A DNA stretch of 64,000 bases from Cyclobacteriaceae bacterium. Lineage in GTDB: Bacteria; Bacteroidota; Bacteroidia; Cytophagales; Cyclobacteriaceae. The stretch spans positions 124,001 through 188,000 of the forward strand of contig JANQSI010000018.1 in NCBI GenBank assembly GCA_028284125.1, read 5' to 3'. Shown here in pieces: positions 43,011 through 52,006 of this stretch (position 1 is the stretch's first letter; the number at the start of each line of letters is the position of its first letter). Both the position numbers and the translations under genes were made by a program. The notes below the pieces were generated by a model. That model was not told the origin of the DNA. It did no database searches and saw only the letters and a list, made by a program, of their open reading frames with translations.

Positions 43011-43684
43011 TTGGCTCCTTCTAAGACAATGACAAATTCACCTTTTATTGACTTTTCTTCAAAATATTGACGTACTTCAGAAATGGATCCCGTTACCGTT
43101 TCTTCGAATTTTTTTGTCAGCTCCCTCGATACAGAAACATTGCGTTCTCCCAAAATCTCATTCATTTGATCTAAGGTTTTGAGTAATCGATGTGGGGACT
43201 CATAGAAAATGGTGGTTCTCGTTTCTTCTTTCAAAGCATTAATCCTTGTCTGACGCCCTTTTTTATGTGGCAAAAAACCTTCAAAAATAAAGCGCTCACA
43301 TGGGAAGCCAGATTTAATCAATGCTGGAACAAAAGCTGTGGCTCCTGGAAGCGAATCAACTGTTATTCCTTCTGCTAAAGCTTCTCGCACAAGCAGAAAT
43401 CCAGGATCTGAAATTCCAGGTGTTCCAGCATCAGAAATTTGCGCGATGGAACTTCCACTCTTAAGTTTCTCTATGACCTGAATCACTTTTTTATGCTCAT
43501 TGTGCGCGTGAAAACTCTGCACGGGTGTCGAGATTTCGTAATGCTTTAGCAATACCCCAGAAGTTCTAGTATCCTCTGCTAGAATCAGGTCCACTGATTT
43601 CAAAACATTGACTGAGCGAAACGTCATATCTCCCAGGTTTCCGATAGGAGTTGGAACAAGATATAACTTCCCAAATTCGCTCAT
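43007..43684 (-). CDS. rsmI: 16S rRNA (cytidine1402-2'-O)-methyltransferase
   Basis: 225 residues. SAM-dependent tetrapyrrole-methylase fold with LYLVPTPIGNLGDMTFRSV, ILAEDTRTSGVLLKHY, QISDAGTPGISDPGFLLVR, and FYESPHRL. Methylates C1402 in the ribosomal decoding centre. Slightly shorter than the E. coli enzyme; the C-terminal extension is absent, as in many Bacteroidota. ATG 43684. Confidence 0.95.
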   Translation of the reverse strand: MSEFGKLYLVPTPIGNLGDMTFRSVNVLKSVDLILAEDTRTSGVLLKHYEISTPVQSFHAHNEHKKVIQVIEKLKSGSSIAQISDAGTPGISDPGFLLVREALAEGITVDSLPGATAFVPALIKSGFPCERFIFEGFLPHKKGRQTRINALKEETRTTIFYESPHRLLKTLDQMNEILGERNVSVSRELTKKFEETVTGSISEVRQYFEEKSIKGEFVIVLEGAK

Positions 43685-43711
43685 TGATGCAATTTAGTGA
43701 GATTGCTTTTG

Positions 43712-44845
43712 TCAGAACCTTGAATAAAATCTTCTTAAATGGCCAGATGCCTGGCTGTAAATAGGATTACAGAATTGCGCAAACAAAAACTGAGGATCTG
43801 GTGGTGGAATTTCTCTTTGCTTCGCAAGCTCCAACTGCTCATTGGTCAATGCCCGTTCATCTCCTTTGAAAGTCGCCCACTCTGAAATCCACTGGTATTG
43901 TCCCGGCATCTTTCTTTGAAATAAGATTCGATCTGTTCGGCCATCGTAGATTCTAAGGTCCAACAATCCTTTTGAATCGAGGTACTTTGTGAATGTGGTA
44001 AATTCAGCTTTCACTTTTCCGTAGACATCTTTTGTTTCGCCTCCTACATTTACCTGACCTACGATGACACTGTCTTGGGTGAAATCTTTCGTTTTTTCTT
44101 TGATGTATGTCTGACCAACCACAAAATCATCAAACTGCATCACCACCACATGATCAGGTTGGCTCAGTCCTGTTCTCTGCGCCTCGATCGGGCTGTAGAA
44201 TCTCACAAACTCACTCAAGCGATTCTGATCCAGGAATTCATAAATTCTATTTTGAAAAAATTCATGAGTCAATCCAAACCGTCGGGAATGGACAGGAATT
44301 TGATCCAGCAAAACCTTCAAGGTTGCTCTTTCTCTGGCCACCTCAAGCTTTGCAGGAGTATCCTTATAATTGGGCCGCAAGTATTGGGTTCGTTCAAAAT
44401 GTCTGAAGGCAGCCATTGCAGACTCACGGGTTCCCTTATTCAGTTCCTCCACGCCAGCAGCATATCTTTCTTCAGCAGCTTGAATGGAAGCATCATTGAA
44501 TTCATTCTGGTAATTCTTGGGGTTTGGAATTACTTTAAGACAAGCAGGACACTGCCAGATCCGATTGTGTATCCAATTCAATTGATCATAGGCATCTGCA
44601 ATTTGATCATATTTGAATCTTGCGTTGGAAGACATCAATTGATTGACCGTTCGCAAATGTTTTTGTTGCGAAAGATCGTAGGCCTGTCTTAATGTTTCCT
44701 GCGCTTTTCTGTTGTTAGGACTCTTTTGAAGTCGATTGACAGCTCGGTCAATGGATGAATTATAATTTCCTTTTTCTAATTGTTTCTTCCCACTGGAACA
44801 ACTCCAAAGGACAGCCAGAGATAATAAAATGATGAATTTTTGCAT
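43712..44845 (-). CDS. Hypothetical lipoprotein with TPR-like helices and a CxxC motif
   Basis: 377 residues. Lipobox at VLWSCSS (Cys16). The front part is helical (KKQLEKGNYNSSIDRAVNRL, RKAQETLRQAYDLSQ), like TPR repeats, with a CPAC motif at 99-102 (IWQCPACLKVIP). The C-terminal half is beta-rich, with DHVVVMQFDDFVVGQTYIKE, then VYGKVKAEFTTFTKYLDSKG and LDLRIYDGRTDRI. A close relative family is not recognised; similar lipoproteins are common in Cytophagales. Role unknown; possibly an envelope-assembly lipoprotein. Confidence 0.75.
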   Translation of the reverse strand: MQKFIILLSLAVLWSCSSGKKQLEKGNYNSSIDRAVNRLQKSPNNRKAQETLRQAYDLSQQKHLRTVNQLMSSNARFKYDQIADAYDQLNWIHNRIWQCPACLKVIPNPKNYQNEFNDASIQAAEERYAAGVEELNKGTRESAMAAFRHFERTQYLRPNYKDTPAKLEVARERATLKVLLDQIPVHSRRFGLTHEFFQNRIYEFLDQNRLSEFVRFYSPIEAQRTGLSQPDHVVVMQFDDFVVGQTYIKEKTKDFTQDSVIVGQVNVGGETKDVYGKVKAEFTTFTKYLDSKGLLDLRIYDGRTDRILFQRKMPGQYQWISEWATFKGDERALTNEQLELAKQREIPPPDPQFLFAQFCNPIYSQASGHLRRFYSRF

Positions 44846-44914
44846 AATTCTAGCGGTTTAGGTGATTGGAAAATCAAAGATTGGACCAACTGGCCCAAAA
44901 AACAATTTGTTCGA

Positions 44915-45145
44915 CTAAACCAACTGATCTATCGACGCAGCTAATTCGCGATCACGATCGGTTACAATATCTCCAGCATCATGTGTACAGAGCTCGATTT
45001 TCACCGTGTTGTAAACATTGCTCCAGTTTGGATGGTGATCCATTTTTTCCGCAATTATGGCTACCTTGGTCATGAAGGAAAATGCCTCCACAAAGTTTCC
45101 AAACTCAAAGGTCCGCACTAGTTTATTGTTTTCTTCAGTCCACAT
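44915..45145 (-). CDS. 4a-hydroxytetrahydrobiopterin dehydratase (pterin-4a-carbinolamine dehydratase)
   Basis: 76 residues, shorter than the 95-110 typical but complete for the compact form. The active-site motif MDHHPNW with His37-His38-Pro39 and the second His55 (LCTHDAG) are present. Recycles the pterin cofactor used by aromatic amino acid hydroxylases, though none is in this window. ATG 45145. Confidence 0.9.
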   Translation of the reverse strand: MWTEENNKLVRTFEFGNFVEAFSFMTKVAIIAEKMDHHPNWSNVYNTVKIELCTHDAGDIVTDRDRELAASIDQLV

Positions 45146-45185
45146 ATTGTTAGTTGTTAGTTGAAAGTAGTCAGTAGATAGTCCT

Positions 45186-45452
45186 CTATAAGGCTATTAA
45201 TCCTTCTATTTTTTTTGCTTGTTTATAAACTTCAATGACTTCATCACTAGAAGTCATCTGGCTGATTAAAGTTACACTTACATATTTGTTCCCTGAACTC
45301 GGCTTGATCCTTATTTCTGCTCCATCAACCAGTTTCTCAACCACTTGCTGATGTTCGGTTTTAACAATGAATTTGAAGTGGTACGTGTCTGGAAAATTGT
45401 GTGCAGCTTCTAACTTTTCTTTGAAATTCAATTGATCACTGTCCATATACAA
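45186..45452 (-). CDS. DUF493 (YbeD-like) family protein
   Basis: 88 residues. Ferredoxin-like fold of the YbeD/DUF493 family: YHFKFIVKTEHQQVVEKLVD and YVSVTLISQMTSSDEVIEVY. YbeD sits near lipoate genes in E. coli; function unknown. ATG at 45452 (or Met3). Confidence 0.85.
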   Translation of the reverse strand: MYMDSDQLNFKEKLEAAHNFPDTYHFKFIVKTEHQQVVEKLVDGAEIRIKPSSGNKYVSVTLISQMTSSDEVIEVYKQAKKIEGLIAL

Positions 45453-45553
45453 TACTATTATATTTTCCGTATTGTACCTCTATTTCAAAAAGCTTTTGCA
45501 AGGTGGGGTTTGGGCTTTTAAAGCTGTTCTATAAGGAGTTAAGTGTAATTACC

Positions 45554-45976
45554 ATGAAGCATCTTCTATTAATAATCATATTTTTCGCTTTTGCCTGTGA
45601 AGAGAATAGTCACTCACCTGAAAAAGAAATCATAATTCAAAGAAACTTCACAGCGATTAATGATCCCGATCTAGTTATTAAGAATGCAGTGATCAGCTCC
45701 AACAACTTTTCTATCTCCATCCAGTATGGCGGTGGTTGCGGGGAAGTGCAATATGATCTCTATACAGATGGTTTATTTATGTTATCGAATCCCGCACAAA
45801 TCTGGGTCGAGCTATCATTTGAAGATAATGACACTTGTGAGGACATAGTAAACGAAGTTATCAGCTTTGACTTATCCCCTCTGGCAACTCATTATAGAAA
45901 CTCTTACCGCAGAGACTCTGGTACACTAAAAGTACGCCTGAAGGGTTTTGATGAAATCATCAGATATGATTTCTAA
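45554..45976 (+). CDS. Small hypothetical lipoprotein
   Basis: 140 residues from ATG 45554, which gives a proper lipoprotein signal (MKHLLLIIIFFAFACEEN, Cys15); the longer frame adds residues without signal character. The mature part has paired Cys (GGGCGEVQY, DNDTCEDIV) and looks like a small beta sandwich. No family recognised. Its end is 12 bases from the convergent ppiD-like gene. Confidence 0.72.
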   Translation: MKHLLLIIIFFAFACEENSHSPEKEIIIQRNFTAINDPDLVIKNAVISSNNFSISIQYGGGCGEVQYDLYTDGLFMLSNPAQIWVELSFEDNDTCEDIVNEVISFDLSPLATHYRNSYRRDSGTLKVRLKGFDEIIRYDF

Positions 45977-45987
45977 TCATTGGGTCG

Positions 45988-47832
45988 TTAGAAGAACTTA
46001 TACCTCATGTCCTCGATTTCTGCGAAATCTTTGATGGCATCATCAATGTTTCTACTAACGTAGACCCTGAAATAAGTATAAGGAAAATCAGCAATCACAC
46101 TTGTGAATCCGACTCTTCTCTGGGCCAATTGCTGACTATAAGGTGAATAATCCTCCAAATCTTCCGGAACGTCTTTGGTGATCAATTTGACCATCAAGAC
46201 ACCATCACGCACCTTAAACGCCCTTGTATTTTCCTCTTCATTAAGCGCGAAAGCTAAACCGATAGCTTCAGGTGCATAACCAACAGAAGTGATATTGTTT
46301 GACGAAAGTTGAATGTCTGCTGTTCCGGTTTTAGCATCCTCTCCATATTCAGCAGCAATTTCACTCAAGTCATTGCTACTTATATTGTTTAGCTGATCAA
46401 TTAATAGATCTCCTTTCTTTTCGTTTCTCACGGCAACTGTCAATTGATTTCTTACGCTTTCCAGATTTGCTAATCCACTTTCCTGCATGCCCGTCATCGT
46501 TGCAATAATGTACTGGTCCTGAACTTCACGTACATCTGACACTGCTCCCATTTGGGCTTCATTGTAAAGCCATAGCGCAATTCCTCTCCCTTCACTTATA
46601 ACTCCAACTCGTTGAGCATTTCTATTGACGTTATTGGCCTTCAAAATCCGATATCCTTGCTCTTCTGCGTTTCTTCTGAACTCTTCCGTATTCCCTGCTG
46701 ACGCTGCAAAAAGGTCAGCCTCTCTATAAATCTCGTTTATTGTTTCATCCGAGATGAAAAAATCCTTTCTGATCTTTGCGACTCGGTACAAAACGCTATC
46801 CCTGGTGATCACATCAGCTCTTGAGAGTTTATAAAACTCATAGTTACCATTTACGATTTGTGGTTCTGAGACAAAGCCAACATCTACAGCATTATCCCCA
46901 TCCTTTAACTGACCAGGAAGGTTATCAATTTGATACGTCAGAAATGAAAACTGATCATCAGAATTGACTACTACGTAACTTGAATCATTGGTGCTGTTGA
47001 TCAGCCCGTCTTTTAAGTCAGCAACTTCTTGAGCTACAATCGCACTGTCCTCGGCTGAAGGGTTCATATCAAATACGATATACTCAAGGCTTCTGGACTC
47101 TTCCCTGTCATATTCTTCTTCGTTCTCTGAAAGATAGTTTTGTAATTCACCATCTGACACATCTACCAATGAATCACTTACTGATAAATAAGGAATATAG
47201 ACATATTCCAAAGTGGCATTGGAGTTCTGTCCTTGATACTCCTCTTCGGCTTCATATTTTGTTACATAATTTGTCTTTACCAACAAGTTCTGGTATTTAC
47301 TAACAAGTCTGCTTGGCTCTAAAGAAGCTTCGAAGGATAACCAGGCAGCTTGCTGTTGTGGCTCTGCCTGAGACATCTGAGCCAAGAAATTGGTGACGTT
47401 ATCTTTCGAAAAAGCCCCGGTTTGTGGATCTCTAAAAAACTGCTGTATCTCAGGACTGATATTATTTCCTTGAACCATATCTACTAATTCTAGCGATGTG
47501 ATATCAAGCCCCAATTCATCAAATTGATTCTGATAAGCTGACTCAAGAATTAACGCATTCCAAGCCTGATCTCGAATCCCATCCAATTCTTGTTGGGCAG
47601 GATTTCGTCCGGTGTTCAATCCGAAATTGTATGACAATAAATCAACTTTAGCCTGGAATTTTTCATTGGTGATATTTTCGCCAGCCATTTCCGCAATGTC
47701 TGGTGTTTGACCGCCACCCAGTAAGGTAGAATTACCGATAAGGTCGGTCATAATAAATGAAAGCATGGTAACCATGATCGCTCCCACCACGATCTTTCCC
47801 ATCTTGTTTCTAAGTGTACCAATTAGTGCCAT
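45988..47832 (-). CDS. PpiD/SurA_N-type periplasmic foldase lacking the parvulin domain
   Basis: 614 residues. A short cytoplasmic N-terminus and one membrane helix (about 13-31) precede a SurA_N-like chaperone region (IAEMAGENITNEKFQAKVDL, LNTGRNPAQQELDGIRDQAW followed by NALILESAY). That is PpiD architecture in this phylum. The expected parvulin (PpiC/rotamase) domain, with its RASHIL and GGDLGWF motifs, is missing: the chain passes from YEFYKLSRADVITRDSVLYR straight to VAKIRKDFFISDETINEIYR (about 330-370), where relatives carry about 90-100 residues. The C-terminal part remains. Likely a chaperone without prolyl isomerase activity. Confidence 0.82.
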   Translation of the reverse strand: MALIGTLRNKMGKIVVGAIMVTMLSFIMTDLIGNSTLLGGGQTPDIAEMAGENITNEKFQAKVDLLSYNFGLNTGRNPAQQELDGIRDQAWNALILESAYQNQFDELGLDITSLELVDMVQGNNISPEIQQFFRDPQTGAFSKDNVTNFLAQMSQAEPQQQAAWLSFEASLEPSRLVSKYQNLLVKTNYVTKYEAEEEYQGQNSNATLEYVYIPYLSVSDSLVDVSDGELQNYLSENEEEYDREESRSLEYIVFDMNPSAEDSAIVAQEVADLKDGLINSTNDSSYVVVNSDDQFSFLTYQIDNLPGQLKDGDNAVDVGFVSEPQIVNGNYEFYKLSRADVITRDSVLYRVAKIRKDFFISDETINEIYREADLFAASAGNTEEFRRNAEEQGYRILKANNVNRNAQRVGVISEGRGIALWLYNEAQMGAVSDVREVQDQYIIATMTGMQESGLANLESVRNQLTVAVRNEKKGDLLIDQLNNISSNDLSEIAAEYGEDAKTGTADIQLSSNNITSVGYAPEAIGLAFALNEEENTRAFKVRDGVLMVKLITKDVPEDLEDYSPYSQQLAQRRVGFTSVIADFPYTYFRVYVSRNIDDAIKDFAEIEDMRYKFF

Positions 47833-47883
47833 TTGTAATGTCCTGTTTTTGAGGTCGGCAAAAATAAGAAATTATTTAGGTAG

Positions 47884-47962
47884 ATAATAGTTCAAAGTAG
47901 AAAGTTGACAGTGGTCAGTAAACAATGGCCCTTGCAGCTTGTGGCTTTTGACCTGTAGCTTA
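47884..47962. repeat. Degenerate low-complexity intergenic repeat after ppiD-like gene
   Basis: Short related units AAAGTTGACAGTGGTCAGT and GCAGCTTGTGGC with CTGTAGCTTA, resembling the decayed 'AGTTGANAGTNNTCAGT' tract also seen at 45147-45180. Probably vestigial intergenic repeat DNA without coding function. Confidence 0.4.
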
Positions 47963-47971
47963 CTTTCTAAT

Positions 47972-48886
47972 TCAAACACTACTAGCTGCCAGCTCCGATC
48001 TCCTGCTCCAAAACCACGCTAGGCTCAAGCCGGACAAAATGTGCCAAATCCCCCACCAGGCTGCCACAATGGCCATTCCTCCAAGTCCATCAAAAAAGGC
48101 AAATATGAGGAGCAAACCCAGCCCTGAATTTTGGATGCCGGTCTCAATAGCCAGCGTTCTTCTATCCTCCATTTGCAACTTGAACAGTCTTCCAATTTGA
48201 AATCCACAAGTGAGGGCTATCGCATTGTGCACCAACACCAAAAACACAACCATATGGATGTATGTGAGGAAAAGGTCAAAGTTTGCACTAAAAGCCATGA
48301 AAACGATAGCCGCAAAAATGAGTATTGAACTGTAGTGCATAATTGGATGCAACCGTTCAGCTATTGCCGGTTTGTATTTTCTCAATAACATGCCAAGTGT
48401 AATTGGAATCAACAAAAGCATGGTAATCGTTTTAAGCAGCTTCCAAAAATCCAGACTGACTTCATTCAAAATCACAGCTGTTGGCTCATACATGGATGCC
48501 CAAAGTGTCAAATTAAGAGGTGTCATGACGATGGCCAACAAACTTGAAATGGCAGTCAAGCTGATCGAAAGTGCCGTGTTTGCTTTGGCCATGGAGGACA
48601 TAAAATTGGAAATATTTCCTCCCGGACATGCGGCAACAAGCATCATTCCCAAGGCCAAACTTGGTTTTGGCTGGATAGTCAGAACCAAAAGGAAAGTAAG
48701 AAGTGGTAGAACAAAAAATTGTGACAACATCCCAGCCAAAGCGGATTTTGGAGCTTTAATCACCCGGATAAAATCATCCGGTGTCAATGTTATCGCAACG
48801 CCAAACATGATGAAACCAAGACTAATATTGAGAAGAAAAAGGTTCTCTTCGCTAAAGTTCAGAACCACTTCATCGATTGAGTTCAT
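47972..48886 (-). CDS. Bile acid:sodium symporter (BASS) family transporter
   Basis: 304 residues with about nine hydrophobic segments. Diagnostic motifs are AACPGGNISNFMSSMAKANT (Na+ site, discontinuous helix 4) and AIETGIQNSGLGLLLIFAF (helix 9). The BASS fold moves organic anions, pyruvate or similar with sodium; the substrate cannot be read from sequence. Divergent from the DinB-family gene. ATG 48886. Confidence 0.92.
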   Translation of the reverse strand: MNSIDEVVLNFSEENLFLLNISLGFIMFGVAITLTPDDFIRVIKAPKSALAGMLSQFFVLPLLTFLLVLTIQPKPSLALGMMLVAACPGGNISNFMSSMAKANTALSISLTAISSLLAIVMTPLNLTLWASMYEPTAVILNEVSLDFWKLLKTITMLLLIPITLGMLLRKYKPAIAERLHPIMHYSSILIFAAIVFMAFSANFDLFLTYIHMVVFLVLVHNAIALTCGFQIGRLFKLQMEDRRTLAIETGIQNSGLGLLLIFAFFDGLGGMAIVAAWWGIWHILSGLSLAWFWSRRSELAASSV

Positions 48887-48953
48887 ATAACCACCAATTT
48901 AAGCAGTTTCTCAATTATCGATTGATTAGATTAAGTCTACAAAGTATAACGTT

Positions 48954-49457
48954 ATGGAAATCGCAACTGTAGACCAGTTTCTTCCTTATTATGAAAAGAT
49001 AAGAGGGCGGACAAATCGAATTATTAAATCGATCCCTCCCGAACATATTGAATGGACTTATAAAGAAGGGAAATTCACATTGGGCGACCTTATTCGACAT
49101 CTCGCCACTATTGAGCGATACATGTATGCTGAAAACGCTCAATTCAAACCTAGTAAGTATGCTAGATGTGGTTCTGACCTGGCCAGTGGCTATAATGATA
49201 TTCTCGAATTCTTTAATCGCCTTCATGAGGAGTCTATTGAGATTTTTTCGACTCTTACTCCAGACGATCTTCAAAAGAAATGTGTCACTCCAGGGGGTGT
49301 TTCCATCACACTTTGGAAATGGCTCAGAGCAATGGTCGAACATGAAATTCACCACAGAGGTCAGATCTATATGTATTTGGGAATTTTGGGAGTAGAAACT
49401 CCACCAATTTATGGCCTGACTGCAGAAGAGGTTGAGGAACGGAGTAAGTCTGATTAA
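48954..49457 (+). CDS. DinB-family four-helix metalloprotein (DUF664-like)
   Basis: 167 residues. Four-helix bundle with a His triad: His in GDLIRHLATIERY, and two in the HEIHHRGQ motif of the last helix. Relatives are thiol-dependent S-transferases (bacillithiol or mycothiol) or uncharacterised. The name DinB here is unrelated to DNA polymerase IV. A bidirectional terminator follows. Confidence 0.9.
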   Translation: MEIATVDQFLPYYEKIRGRTNRIIKSIPPEHIEWTYKEGKFTLGDLIRHLATIERYMYAENAQFKPSKYARCGSDLASGYNDILEFFNRLHEESIEIFSTLTPDDLQKKCVTPGGVSITLWKWLRAMVEHEIHHRGQIYMYLGILGVETPPIYGLTAEEVEERSKSD

Positions 49458-49475
49458 GGTCTTATTTTCCAACAT

Positions 49476-49512
49476 AAAAAAACCTCACTTTTTTCATAAA
49501 AGCGAGGTTTTG
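49476..49512. terminator. Bidirectional terminator between DinB-family and DUF4097 genes
   Basis: Stem AACCTCACTTTT (49481-49492) / AAAAGCGAGGTT (49498-49509) with one mismatch, flanked by an A run on the left and a T run on the right. It serves the plus-strand DinB-family gene and the minus-strand DUF4097 operon. Confidence 0.85.
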
Positions 49513-49531
49513 AAAAAACAGCTTTAGCTTC

Positions 49532-50329
49532 CTATTTCTTCCTAATAATAATATCGCCATTCATATTTTTAAAGGTAAACTCAGGTCCTCCGCCATTAAT
49601 CTCACCGTATACCCAAGCATTGATCGAGACCTTGTAGTTTCCACTGTCATTTGATTTCACCTCTGGTCGTGAGTTATCTACCGTCATATCAAAATCAGTG
49701 AATATTTCACCTCGATCTGATTTCATCTTTGCTTTTGCCTTGATAGATCCAGGAAATGTTACATCAACATCTCCATTGAGCGTTACAAAAGACATGGGTT
49801 GATTGGGCGTAACACTTTCAATGGTAGCAGTTACTCCTCCATTAACCGTATTACAGACCAATGATCCGGAAATATTGTTGAAGGTAAGCGGACCATTGAC
49901 ACCAGAAACTTCCATTTCTCCAGATACTCCCGTGATTTTAATGTGTCCATAAACAGTGGAAACATTCAAGTCAAAGTTTGCTGGAAGTTTAATATCCAGG
50001 TCAATTGCTTTCTTCCAGGAATTGGTAGTAATCTCTACTTTGTTGTTTCGCTCAGAGGCCTCCAACTCTACTGAACTAGAAGCGATTCTTTTCATTCCAG
50101 GAGGCGCATTTCTTCTTTCGTTATCCGATTCATCAGAACCAGAAGTTGCCTCAATGATCACTTCTTTACCATCATAAGCTTCAATGGTGATGGCACCTCT
50201 CACCTGCGATACTTGGAGGATGCCAGTCGAACCAGGATCACTTAGTGGAACCACCAACTTTTCGTTAAAATCCTGACCCAAAAGAACCGTTGAGGTCGTC
50301 AGGAGTGCTATAATTAATATATGTCTCAT
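49532..50329 (-). CDS. Secreted DUF4097-type beta-helix protein (downstream paralogue)
   Basis: 265 residues with a signal peptide (MRHILIIALLTTSTVLLGQ). The mature part is a regular beta repeat of the putative-adhesin DUF4097 class: SVYGHIKITGVSGEMEVSG-type units, with GVNGPLTFNNISGSLVCNTV and NGGVTATIESV. Each turn ends in G or N followed by a hydrophobic strand. It ends GGGPEFTFKNMNGDIIIRKK, a cap almost shared with its neighbour. Last gene of the sigma/anti-sigma operon, so probably an envelope target or sensor component. Confidence 0.8.
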   Translation of the reverse strand: MRHILIIALLTTSTVLLGQDFNEKLVVPLSDPGSTGILQVSQVRGAITIEAYDGKEVIIEATSGSDESDNERRNAPPGMKRIASSSVELEASERNNKVEITTNSWKKAIDLDIKLPANFDLNVSTVYGHIKITGVSGEMEVSGVNGPLTFNNISGSLVCNTVNGGVTATIESVTPNQPMSFVTLNGDVDVTFPGSIKAKAKMKSDRGEIFTDFDMTVDNSRPEVKSNDSGNYKVSINAWVYGEINGGGPEFTFKNMNGDIIIRKK

Positions 50330-50347
50330 TACTATTTAGTTTATTTA

Positions 50348-51181
50348 TTACCGTGCACCTGATTTTTTCAAATACACATTGCCATTTATACTCTTGAAGG
50401 AAAATTCCGGACCGCCTGAACCAATTTCTACACCGGTTTTGGAGCCTATTTTGAACATTCCGTTTCTTTCAGTTTTTTCCAGTTTAGGACTGAGTTTTTT
50501 GTAGTCAAAGGCAGAATAAAGGTTTCCATTCATTGAGTCGAAATAAATTTTTGCATTGAAATTTTTTGGTAGTTCAAATTTGAAATCCCCATTTACTGTA
50601 TTGAAATGAACAGATTCCGTCGGGTTTTCCAGGAAGTTTATGGTTACGTCTCCATTGACGGTCGAGGCTTCTCGAATATCTCTGCCATTTTCAATTGCGA
50701 TGGATCCATTCACATTATTGGTGTAAATAGCTCCGTCAATATTTTTTAATTCAATATCTCCATTGTCCACAGTTCTTGCATCCACATGAATGTTCTTTGG
50801 AACTTTTAGTTTGTATTGATAGCTGAATTTGTATTTTGGATCTCTTGGAATAGTATACCCGGAACGATTTCCCCATCTACATTTCCTTATGAAGGGAGCT
50901 TTCGTATAGAAAACAAGGGAATCGTCTACTAATCTTTCTCCAAGCTCCAATTCTTTTTTGGCCTTTTCGATTAAATCATCCGTTCGGCCAGAAATATGGA
51001 TTTCTAATTCAAGGTACACATTGCTGCCTTCCGTTGATTCAATTTCAATATCTCCGTAAATGTTGTCTACCACCATTATGAAATCATTAGAAGAATCAAC
51101 TTCATACGTTTTGCTGATCTTGATCACATCCTCCTTGAGAATTGGATTGGTCAGTGTTAAAAGAAGTAGTACTAGTTTCAT
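50348..51181 (-). CDS. Secreted DUF4097-type beta-helix protein (upstream paralogue)
   Basis: 277 residues, signal-like start (MKLVLLLLTLTNPILKE). Beta-repeat units as in its neighbour: DNIYGDIEIESTEGSNVYLE, DNGDIELKNIDGAIYTNN, NGSIAIENG, and STVNGDVTINFLENP. Ends GSGGPEFSFKSINGNVYLKK, near-identical in design to the C-terminus of the downstream gene, so the two arose by duplication. The region of KAPFIRKCRWGNRSGY is an unusual insert with one Cys. Member of the sigma operon. Confidence 0.8.
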   Translation of the reverse strand: MKLVLLLLTLTNPILKEDVIKISKTYEVDSSNDFIMVVDNIYGDIEIESTEGSNVYLELEIHISGRTDDLIEKAKKELELGERLVDDSLVFYTKAPFIRKCRWGNRSGYTIPRDPKYKFSYQYKLKVPKNIHVDARTVDNGDIELKNIDGAIYTNNVNGSIAIENGRDIREASTVNGDVTINFLENPTESVHFNTVNGDFKFELPKNFNAKIYFDSMNGNLYSAFDYKKLSPKLEKTERNGMFKIGSKTGVEIGSGGPEFSFKSINGNVYLKKSGAR

Positions 51182-51200
51182 TTTGAATTTCTTTTAGGTC

Positions 51201-51986
51201 TTAAATACTTGTCAATGACTTTATGCTTTCGTCGAGTTTGTCTTTCACCAGGTCATCCTCAATCGTCTCTCTGAGCTGCTCCATTGCCTCCACGGAAGAC
51301 TTCTCTTGGATGACAACCAAAGCGTCAGCAATAGAAACCAGCATGATTGCCGACTCCTGCACCTTTAAGGCTTCAATAAGTGCACTTCTAACTTCCGGAA
51401 CATTTCCATAATTCAGAAGCGCTTCCAGGGATGCCAACCGAACATTGAGATTATCATCCATGTTCATAGTTGTGATCAAAGCTTCAATGACCTTTTCATC
51501 AGCGGAAGGAAGCTCAGAGGCTATGTTCACAGCCCGGATTCGTTCCTGCGCTTTTGGCTGCTCAATCAACGTCAGCATCATCAGCTTTTTCATGTCTTGG
51601 ATTTCCGAGCTGAGTTGTGAAATATTTTGTGATTGATTTTGAGAAGGCAACATCCACCAGCCAATGAAAAGTCCCAATACCAATGAAGCTAAGCCTACTT
51701 GCCAGCTCCTGGATAGCCAGGCTAAAATGACTTCAATGAAGTTTGCTTGCTGTTCTCCTGAAGATTTCCAGCCAGCCATCATTCCTTCAAATTTTGCATC
51801 CATTTCAGAAGAAGGCTCTGGTCGATCAATATCGTCGAACAACATCCAGGTTTGTTCCAGCTTTTCCCACTCGTTAGCTACTTCAGGGTTTTCTTTCAGA
51901 AAATTCTCAAGCGCTTTTTCATCTTGATCACTGATCTCCCTGGTAAGCCTATCCTGCCATAATTCCAACGCTTTTTCCTTTTTCAT
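51201..51986 (-). CDS. Putative anti-sigma factor with C-terminal HEAT-like repeats
   Basis: 261 residues from ATG 51986; a TTG-started form from 52010 overlaps the sigma gene stop. The N-terminal part (ALELWQDRLTREISDQDEKA, EVANEWEKLEQTWMLFDDI) resembles the cytoplasmic sigma-binding half of anti-sigma proteins. A membrane helix lies at about 95-113 (WQVGLASLVLGLFIGWWML). The periplasmic part has HEAT-like helical repeats (MDDNLNVRLASLEALLNYG, VPEVRSALIEALKVQES). It is encoded immediately downstream of its probable sigma factor. Confidence 0.78.
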   Translation of the reverse strand: MKKEKALELWQDRLTREISDQDEKALENFLKENPEVANEWEKLEQTWMLFDDIDRPEPSSEMDAKFEGMMAGWKSSGEQQANFIEVILAWLSRSWQVGLASLVLGLFIGWWMLPSQNQSQNISQLSSEIQDMKKLMMLTLIEQPKAQERIRAVNIASELPSADEKVIEALITTMNMDDNLNVRLASLEALLNYGNVPEVRSALIEALKVQESAIMLVSIADALVVIQEKSSVEAMEQLRETIEDDLVKDKLDESIKSLTSI

Positions 51987-52006
51987 GTCTTTTCTATTTT
52001 TTGAGA

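Noticed and set aside
44075-44692. 205-codon plus-strand frame over the CPAC lipoprotein gene
   Set aside because: Lies entirely opposite 43712-44845, which has a lipobox and coherent secondary structure; the plus-strand translation has no family pattern.
48372-48890. 172-codon plus-strand frame over the BASS transporter
   Set aside because: Antisense shadow of a transporter with clear family motifs.
48915-49475. 186-codon minus-strand frame opposite the DinB-family gene
   Set aside because: Shadow of 48954-49457, whose HEIHHRGQ motif settles the coding strand.
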